A stretch of DNA of 6,828 nt, from assembly GCA_011525265.1 (NCBI GenBank), contig WTHV01000173.1, positions 1 through 6,828 on the forward strand. Direction: 5' to 3'. This document shows, piece by piece, positions 1 through 4,594 of the stretch (the stretch's first letter is position 1; each line of letters opens with the position of its first letter). The notes beneath the pieces were generated by a model. That model did not search any database, was not told the DNA's origin, and was given only the letters and a program-made list of their open reading frames with translations. The position numbers were made by a program, and so were the translations under genes. The DNA comes from Alphaproteobacteria bacterium. Its GTDB lineage: Bacteria; Pseudomonadota; Alphaproteobacteria; Puniceispirillales; Puniceispirillaceae.

Positions 1-283
1 CATAGCCAACCAGCTCCTGATTTAAGCTGTCACGCTGTGTCATCACACGGTCAACCGCGGTGGAAGCCAGAGAGAAAATAGGCATTGTGTCAGGCACAAT
101 CTCTTCTTTTTGCGCATCAAACTCATCTCTGATGGCATTGGCTAGTGCTTCATTTGGGACATATAAAGCCGCTTTGGCAGGTGATTTTAACGCACGTCCA
201 TCAAGCAATATTTCAAAACCTTCGGTATTTTCTTGCACATGCACTGATTTATAAAATCGTTTTGCCAATTTTTTTTCATCCAT
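1..283 (-). CDS. ATP12-family F1-ATPase assembly chaperone (partial, C-terminal part outside window)
   Basis: ATP12 proteins bind the F1 alpha subunit and help assemble the F1 part of ATP synthase; they occur in mitochondria and Alphaproteobacteria. Translating the minus strand gives 94 codons before the edge. Family-like features are RFYK at residues 9-12, ILLDGRALKSPAK at 25-37, an LANAIRDEFDAQ helix at 47-58 (usually EW in the family, here EF), and MPIFSLASTAVDRV at 67-80, which matches the family pattern MPLTxLAxTAIDxV. The ATG at 283 is preferred because AGGG (293-296) lies 9 bases upstream; an in-frame ATG at 289 would have only 3 bases of spacing. The AGGG overlaps the TAG stop of the phosphatase gene, suggesting coupled translation as the last visible operon member. 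The family call is confident; function is by homology to the remembered pattern, and roughly the C-terminal 60 percent is not visible. Confidence 0.88.
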   Translation of the reverse strand, partial: MDEKKLAKRFYKSVHVQENTEGFEILLDGRALKSPAKAALYVPNEALANAIRDEFDAQKEEIVPDTMPIFSLASTAVDRVMTQRDSLNQELVGY

Positions 284-294
284 ACCCATATACC

Positions 295-966
295 CTATGG
301 CGCAACAAGCGCGTTTAACTCTGTTACCAAATCTGCAAAATCTGTGGCAATATGCACCGCCCCATGGCCGCGTAGCACATCATTATCATGATAGCCCCAG
401 CCAACACCGATAAAGGGAATCCTTGCCCCTTTGGCACATAGCGCATCATTTATCGTATCACCGATAAAAACAGCGCGTTCTGGCGCTATGCCATATTTAT
501 CAATTGCAGCAATTGCCATATCAGGGGCTGGTTTTACCGCGACATCATCTGCGGTAAAGCTAACATCTATCAGCCGTGCTATATCATGGCGTTCCATCAT
601 TTGGCCAAGACCATGACGCCCTTTATTTGTAACAATACCAAGAAGCCAGCCAGAGGCAGCTAACTCTTCTAGCGCGGCTTTTGCGCCAGGGAAAAGCGGG
701 TCTACAGGCTTATCTTTAATGGTAAATTCGTGGCGGGCCTCTTTGCGATATTCATCAAAGATGATTTGCGCTTTTTGTGCATCACCTGCGGCATAATCAA
801 GCCCTGCAGCAAATAAGCCTTCGCCAATATTGGCTCTAATTTGCGCTTCATCTGGGACTGGCACATCAGCGATACGACAGGCATGGCTTGTTAGGCGAAT
901 GATAGAGGCCGCGCTATCACATAAGGTACCGTCAAAATCAAAAAGGGCGATGCGCAACTCTGACAT
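295..966 (-). CDS. HAD-superfamily phosphatase, Gph-like (phosphoglycolate phosphatase type)
   Basis: A 223-residue haloacid dehalogenase hydrolase of subfamily IA, the usual length for Gph/PGP-like phosphatases. All four HAD motifs are present: motif I DFDGT with nucleophile Asp10 and acid/base Asp12, motif II Thr113 in IVTNKG, motif III Lys145 in VKPAPDM, and motif IV GDTIND with Asp170 and Asp174 for Mg2+. Residues 15-85 form the helical cap that decides substrate. The best guess is a cytosolic small-molecule phosphatase such as 2-phosphoglycolate phosphatase, but the cap does not fix the substrate; pyrophosphatase PpaX-like or sugar-phosphate activity remains possible. The ATG at 966 is preferred over an in-frame TTG at 981 because GAGGA (975-979) sits 8 bases upstream and the protein then begins just before motif I. 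The start is one base past the stop of the pseudouridine synthase gene. It is a conserved companion of rluC and ATP12 in Alphaproteobacteria. Confidence 0.9.
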   Translation of the reverse strand: MSELRIALFDFDGTLCDSAASIIRLTSHACRIADVPVPDEAQIRANIGEGLFAAGLDYAAGDAQKAQIIFDEYRKEARHEFTIKDKPVDPLFPGAKAALEELAASGWLLGIVTNKGRHGLGQMMERHDIARLIDVSFTADDVAVKPAPDMAIAAIDKYGIAPERAVFIGDTINDALCAKGARIPFIGVGWGYHDNDVLRGHGAVHIATDFADLVTELNALVAP

Positions 967-967
967 T

Positions 968-1939
968 TTAGGCTTCCTCAAAATTCGGAATCGTATCAGG
1001 AATATCTGCTGCCATATCCAAATAGGCGATAGAGGCGCTTAGATGAGAGGGTAAGGGGGCTTCGATAAGCCTGCCATCTGGCATCCGCAGAAATTGTGCA
1101 TGAAGGTGGAGTTGGCGAGCAAAATCAGGGCCGGGATGCGCCTCTGCCCCGGCATATTTGCCATCCCCTAAGATAGGCGTATTGGCGGTTAACATATGGA
1201 CACGCAATTGATGTGTGCGCCCTGTCAAAGGTTTAAGTGCCACAAGTGACATTTTGCCACCAGAGCGGTTAAGCGTTTTAAAAATCGTATGGGCAAATTG
1301 ACCTTCTTCATAATCAGGTGACATTTTTTCTTTGCCCATAGGCCCTGACTTGGAAAGGGGTACTTTGATATCACCAAGCGGTGGCAATTGGCCCAACACC
1401 AAAGCCAGATAAGATTTATCCATACGGTGTGACTGGAAATCAGAAGCAAGTTGGCGTGCTGTCTGGTCATTTTTGGCAATCAGCAAGACACCTGATGTAT
1501 CCTTATCAAGACGGTGAACCAATTTTGGCCGCACCCCATCGCCATAGGCAGATTGCAAAAGCCCATCTATATGTTTGCCTGTTGAAGTCCCCCCTTGCAC
1601 CGCAAGACCAGCTGGCTTATTGAGCGCCATCCAATTTTTTGTCTCAACGATAATAAGTTTTTCAAGATAGGCTTTATCAGCGGCGCGCTTATGTGCTGGT
1701 ATCTGTTTTGGAGCAGGGCTAGCATCATCTGCGGATGGCTTGGCAAGCCAGTCTGGCAATATCAAGATTTGTCCTGCCACACAGCGGCTATTGGCCTTTG
1801 CCTTTTGTCCATCAAGACGCATCAAGCCAGAGCGCAATGATTTTTCAATTTGCACTTGTTTAATATGAGGATAGCGACGCCTTATCGCTCTATCAAGGCG
1901 GCTATCTTGTTCGCTTGCGGGGATTTTAAACTCTGCCAT
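968..1939 (-). CDS. rluC: RluA-family 23S rRNA pseudouridine synthase, RluC type
   Basis: A 323-residue pseudouridine synthase. Enzymes of this family isomerise specific uridines in large-subunit rRNA; RluC acts on 23S positions 955, 2504 and 2580 (E. coli numbering) near the peptidyl transferase centre. Residues about 12-62 form an N-terminal S4 RNA-binding domain. A variable linker (65-88) follows, then the catalytic domain: ALNKPAGLAVQGG at 105-117, VHRLDKDTSGVLLIAK at 141-156 with catalytic Asp145, LTGRTHQLRVHM at 238-249, and LHLHAQFLRM at 277-286. S4 domain plus the KPAGLAVQGG loop favours RluC over RluA (no S4); RluD is the main alternative. The ATG at 1939 gives the normal start of an S4 protein. 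It lies 20 bases after crcB, with a weak AGGA about 12 bases upstream. The family is certain; target sites are inferred. Confidence 0.92.
   Translation of the reverse strand: MAEFKIPASEQDSRLDRAIRRRYPHIKQVQIEKSLRSGLMRLDGQKAKANSRCVAGQILILPDWLAKPSADDASPAPKQIPAHKRAADKAYLEKLIIVETKNWMALNKPAGLAVQGGTSTGKHIDGLLQSAYGDGVRPKLVHRLDKDTSGVLLIAKNDQTARQLASDFQSHRMDKSYLALVLGQLPPLGDIKVPLSKSGPMGKEKMSPDYEEGQFAHTIFKTLNRSGGKMSLVALKPLTGRTHQLRVHMLTANTPILGDGKYAGAEAHPGPDFARQLHLHAQFLRMPDGRLIEAPLPSHLSASIAYLDMAADIPDTIPNFEEA
975..979 (-). promoter_or_regulatory. Shine-Dalgarno site of the HAD phosphatase gene
   Basis: GAGGA on the minus strand, 8 bases before the ATG at 966 and inside the last codons of the upstream rluC-type gene. 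It decides the start in favour of 966 over the in-frame TTG at 981, which overlaps the site itself. Confidence 0.7.
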
Positions 1940-1959
1940 CTATCTTCTTGTCCTATCTT

Positions 1960-2337
1960 TTAGGAAAGCCCCCATTTTGTGAGATGATATAGCAGAAAAA
2001 ACGCGGCTAATGATAGGCCAAAAGAGGCTGTCATATAGGTTATCATCACCCCATATTGTTGCTTTTCTAGCAGTGTGAAACTGTCAAACGCAAAGCTTGA
2101 AAAGGTGGTCAAAGCACCCAAAAAGCCAACCATAATCAGGCTACGGCCTGCCCCTTGCAAAAAGGGGATATGGGCAAGAGAGGCGGCCATCACCCCCATA
2201 AGCGCACATCCCACCACATTAACAGATAAGGTCGCAATAAAGGTCGGATATCCTGAAGAGAGGGCAAGGCCAACCCCATAGCGCGCCATTGCGCCCAAAG
2301 CACCGCCAATTGCCACTGATAGGAAATTCATAATCAT
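1960..2337 (-). CDS. crcB: Fluoride ion channel/exporter CrcB (Fluc)
   Basis: A 125-residue inner-membrane protein, the usual length for Fluc channels, which work as antiparallel dimers to let fluoride leave the cell. Four hydrophobic segments lie near residues 4-28, 33-56, 65-90 and 97-118. Family signatures are GGALGAMARYGVG at 11-23, NVVG at 40-43 with the pore Asn40, and GFLGALTTFSSFAFD at 71-85, which carries the two Phe-box positions (Phe79, Phe82) and the TT that helps form the central Na+ site. The ATG at 2337 overlaps the TGA of the upstream gene in an ATGA; a second in-frame ATG at 2331 is equally reasonable. Neither has a clear Shine-Dalgarno site, so re-initiation after the upstream gene is likely. 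It is a single copy; there is no paired crcB and no fluoride riboswitch directly upstream, so expression is probably constitutive through the operon. Confidence 0.95.
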   Translation of the reverse strand: MIMNFLSVAIGGALGAMARYGVGLALSSGYPTFIATLSVNVVGCALMGVMAASLAHIPFLQGAGRSLIMVGFLGALTTFSSFAFDSFTLLEKQQYGVMITYMTASFGLSLAAFFLLYHLTKWGLS

Positions 2338-3227
2338 GACGGGGTTTTAGCTGAATTCACGCCAAAAATCCACCCCTCACGCTTGGCACAATCTGGGACA
2401 TCCCAGCATTTCGGCTCTGATTCTATCGCACGCAAAGCCGCCGCAGATATCAGCGCATCAGCATCATCATGATCAGGGCCATGGGCGGTAAAATCTTCTG
2501 CGACTGGTTCTGAGTGAAAAAAGGCTAGGGCGTGGTTAAGATTATCAGCCCCTGCCTGTGCGCCCTTAATAGGAGATATGCCAGCTTGTTTGAAATAATA
2601 AGAGGGAAAAATCTCAACCATTGTCAAAGCGGCTTTATCGGAGGCTGTAAAGGGCCAAATGGCAAGCCTATCACCTAGCTGATGATGCAATGAATGGCAC
2701 AAGCGCATCCCTGCAAGCGAGCCAGTCCCGACCCCTGCAGGGCCAACACAATTAAAGGTCGGGCTTGGCGATTTCACAGATTTAGCCGCCTCTTCTGTCT
2801 GGCGTCGCCGCGAGGCAAAGCGGGCGCCTTTGCGGCCAGCTGGCGCATTATAATAGGGCCCATAGGTCGCATCATCCCAAATCAAGCCGCCATAATAATC
2901 AGGCGCGGCATCATTCAACCTATCGATCAGCGCCCATAATTGCGGGGCTGTTTGCGGCTGTTTTTCTGGCGCAAGGCCAGGGAAATAATGGCCAGCCGCA
3001 TCAAGCGGATAGGCAAAGGCAAAATCAATCCCTGCCAAGACACGCGCTTGTGATGATAATGTGATAAGAAGGTCAGCCACATCATGGCGCGAGAAGGCGG
3101 CCTTGCCATGGGGGGCGTGCATTTTTTGCGGCACGGCGCTGCCTTGCTGAGCGCAGAAAACAGAAATCCCCTTATGGGCTGTGCCTTTTGCCCCTGACCA
3201 GTCTATCCCAACAAATAGATCAAACAT
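2334..3227 (-). CDS. Uncharacterised RNase H-fold protein (DUF429-like), possible nuclease
   Basis: A 297-residue protein with no assigned function. It opens with FVGIDWSGAKG (residues 5-15), a typical first beta strand of the RNase H/actin-like fold with an acidic residue (Asp9). A second strand carries LAGIDFAFAYP at 65-74 (Asp68), a third VEIFPSYYFKQAG at 204-216 (Glu205), and a late acidic cluster, GPDHDDADALISAAALRA, lies at 250-267. This Asp/Asp/Glu/Asp arrangement resembles DUF429-type predicted nucleases and looks suited to binding metal ions. The middle has a basic patch, GRKGARFASRRRQ at 131-143, that could contact nucleic acid. Similar proteins occur as hypothetical proteins in other Alphaproteobacteria. 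The ATG at 3227 shares a base with the rarA stop (TGATG); an in-frame TTG at 3254 is rejected as an extension inside rarA. Cysteines (25, 160, 177, 274, 280) form no obvious metal site. Fold is fairly likely; nuclease activity is inference. Confidence 0.8.
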   Translation of the reverse strand: MFDLFVGIDWSGAKGTAHKGISVFCAQQGSAVPQKMHAPHGKAAFSRHDVADLLITLSSQARVLAGIDFAFAYPLDAAGHYFPGLAPEKQPQTAPQLWALIDRLNDAAPDYYGGLIWDDATYGPYYNAPAGRKGARFASRRRQTEEAAKSVKSPSPTFNCVGPAGVGTGSLAGMRLCHSLHHQLGDRLAIWPFTASDKAALTMVEIFPSYYFKQAGISPIKGAQAGADNLNHALAFFHSEPVAEDFTAHGPDHDDADALISAAALRAIESEPKCWDVPDCAKREGWIFGVNSAKTPS

Positions 3228-4504
3228 CAGCGACCATCGCGCAATTTTTGCCAATAGGCTAAGCGTTTGGCAATATCGCGCTCAAAGCCAATTTCCTTTG
3301 GCTGATAAAATTGCGTGCGCCCCATCTCATCTGGAAAGCAATTCTGGCCTGAAAAGCCATTTTCTGCATCATGATCATAGGCATAGCCCTTGCCATAGCC
3401 CATCTCTTTCATCATTGATGTTGGCGCATTCAAAAGATGTTTTGGCGGCGGTATCGCGCCTGTTTGATGGGCTGATTGCAAAGCCGCTTTGGCCGCAACA
3501 TAGGCGGCATTTGATTTTGGCGCCGTGGCAAGATAGATCACCGCTTGGACGAGTGAGAGGTCCCCTTCTGGTGAGCCAAGACGCTCATAAGCTTGCCATG
3601 CATCAAGCGTGTGCGAGAGGGCTTGCGGGTCGGCAAGACCAATATCTTCAGACGCAAAGCGCAATAGGCGGCGGGCAATATAGCGCGGATCCTCACCAGC
3701 GGATAACATACGCGCAAACCAATAAAGTGCCGCATCACAATCAGAGGCACGCAATGATTTATGCAACGCCGAAATTAGGTTGAAATGCTCATCGCCTGCC
3801 TTGTCATAATTCAGGGCTTTTTTGCTTAAAAAGCTTGCCAAATCATCGTCTGTTAACGGGGCTTCTTGTGGCGGGCGGGCGGCAATTTTTTCCACCATAT
3901 TCAGCAAATAACGCCCATCCCCATCTGCCATTTCAATCACGGCCTTGCGTGCCTTATCTGATAAGGGCAGACGCACATCAAGCACCTGTTCTGCCCTGTC
4001 CAATATTTGTGATAGGGCGTGCCTATCAAGCAAGGTCAATGGCAAGATTTGCACCCGTGATAATAGCGCGGCATTTAGCGCAAAAGACGGGTTTTCTGTG
4101 GTCGCACCAATCAGACGGACAATGCCTTGTTCAATGGCTGGCAAAAGCGCATCTTGCTGGGCTTTGTTAAAGCGATGTATCTCATCAATAAACAGCAAGG
4201 TTCGCTTACCATCGGCAAAACGTGTTTCTGCGGCTTTGAATAATTTACGTAAATCACTGACCCCATCAAGGACAGCAGATAGCGTTTCGAAATGATCACC
4301 AGCCTTGCGGCCGACAATATGGGCAAAGGTGGTCTTCCCAGTCCCGGGCGGGCCCCATAAGATAAGAGAGCCTGTGTGCAAGCTTGCCTCATCAAGGGCG
4401 TGAAGCGCCTCTTGGCCATAAAAAGCGTCCAAATCTTGCGGCCGCAATTTTTCTGCCAAAGGGATGGCCGTCTCTGCCATATCGTTAAAAAGCCTGTCAG
4501 TCAT
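3227..4504 (-). CDS. rarA: Replication-associated recombination protein A (RarA/MgsA AAA+ ATPase)
   Basis: A 425-residue clamp loader-like AAA+ ATPase of the RarA/Mgs1/WRNIP1 family, acting at stalled replication forks and single-stranded DNA gaps. Seen: Walker A GPPGTGKTT at 51-59, Walker B LLFIDEIHRF at 103-112, sensor 1 GATTENPSF at 133-141, arginine finger at Arg150, sensor 2 region GDGRYLLN at 195-202, and the tetramerisation domain from about 240, including SALHKSLRASDCDAALYW and RRLLRFASEDIGLADP. Length is near that of E. coli RarA (447). The ATG at 4504 gives a MTDRLFND beginning like the short LF-containing tails of relatives; an ATG at 4480 (MAETAIPLAEKLRP) is the main alternative. 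Neither has a good Shine-Dalgarno. An in-frame ATG at 4537 is rejected because it lies inside the terminator stem. It is the first gene of the operon and overlaps the next gene by one base. Confidence 0.95.
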   Translation of the reverse strand: MTDRLFNDMAETAIPLAEKLRPQDLDAFYGQEALHALDEASLHTGSLILWGPPGTGKTTFAHIVGRKAGDHFETLSAVLDGVSDLRKLFKAAETRFADGKRTLLFIDEIHRFNKAQQDALLPAIEQGIVRLIGATTENPSFALNAALLSRVQILPLTLLDRHALSQILDRAEQVLDVRLPLSDKARKAVIEMADGDGRYLLNMVEKIAARPPQEAPLTDDDLASFLSKKALNYDKAGDEHFNLISALHKSLRASDCDAALYWFARMLSAGEDPRYIARRLLRFASEDIGLADPQALSHTLDAWQAYERLGSPEGDLSLVQAVIYLATAPKSNAAYVAAKAALQSAHQTGAIPPPKHLLNAPTSMMKEMGYGKGYAYDHDAENGFSGQNCFPDEMGRTQFYQPKEIGFERDIAKRLAYWQKLRDGR

Positions 4505-4511
4505 GAGGGAA

Positions 4512-4520
4512 AAATTAGCA
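4512..4520 (-). promoter_or_regulatory. Possible weak extended -10 element for the rarA operon
   Basis: TGCTAATTT on the minus strand fits an extended -10 (TGn then a hexamer with only 3 of 6 consensus matches). The -35 position would fall inside the terminator stem and shows no TTGACA-like match. Transcription from it would begin at or next to the ATG at 4504, giving a nearly leaderless message. This is a tentative suggestion, made because only 90 bases separate the upstream stop from rarA and most are taken by the terminator. Confidence 0.2.
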
Positions 4521-4557
4521 GAAAACAAAAAACCCATCTAGCACTTTAGATGGGTTT
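4521..4557 (-). terminator. Rho-independent terminator of the cadherin/RTX lipoprotein gene
   Basis: On the minus strand an 11-bp perfect stem (4557-4547 pairing with 4540-4530) encloses a 6-base loop (4546-4541). A T-rich run, TTTTTTGTTTTC, follows at 4532-4521. It lies 38 bases past the stop of the large gene and ends 16 bases before the preferred rarA start, so it separates the two transcription units. On the plus strand the tail after the stem is much poorer in T, so it is directional. Confidence 0.9.
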
Positions 4558-4594
4558 CTTAAAATAGGTCTCATAACGCCATAGCGCTAGAGGG

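Noticed and set aside
60..254. 64-codon plus-strand open frame
   Set aside because: It lies antisense to the ATP12 N-terminal region, whose translation matches family motifs continuously.
2338..2400. Fluoride riboswitch ahead of crcB
   Set aside because: The upstream bases are the coding end of the RNase H-fold gene with an overlapping stop; no riboswitch-like pseudoknot consensus could be seen.
3181..3783. 200-codon plus-strand open frame opposite the end of rarA
   Set aside because: The opposite strand carries the well-conserved RarA C-terminal domain; the plus-strand product is rich in His, Ser and Gln with no domain signal and looks like a shadow.
3835..4295. Two overlapping plus-strand open frames opposite the RarA ATPase domain
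   Set aside because: They mirror the Walker and sensor motifs on the minus strand and have no independent support.
4505..4537. Extended rarA start at 4537 (11 extra residues)
   Set aside because: The ATG is within the terminator stem and the extra residues are encoded by the stem and T-run; any transcript starting after the terminator could not include it.
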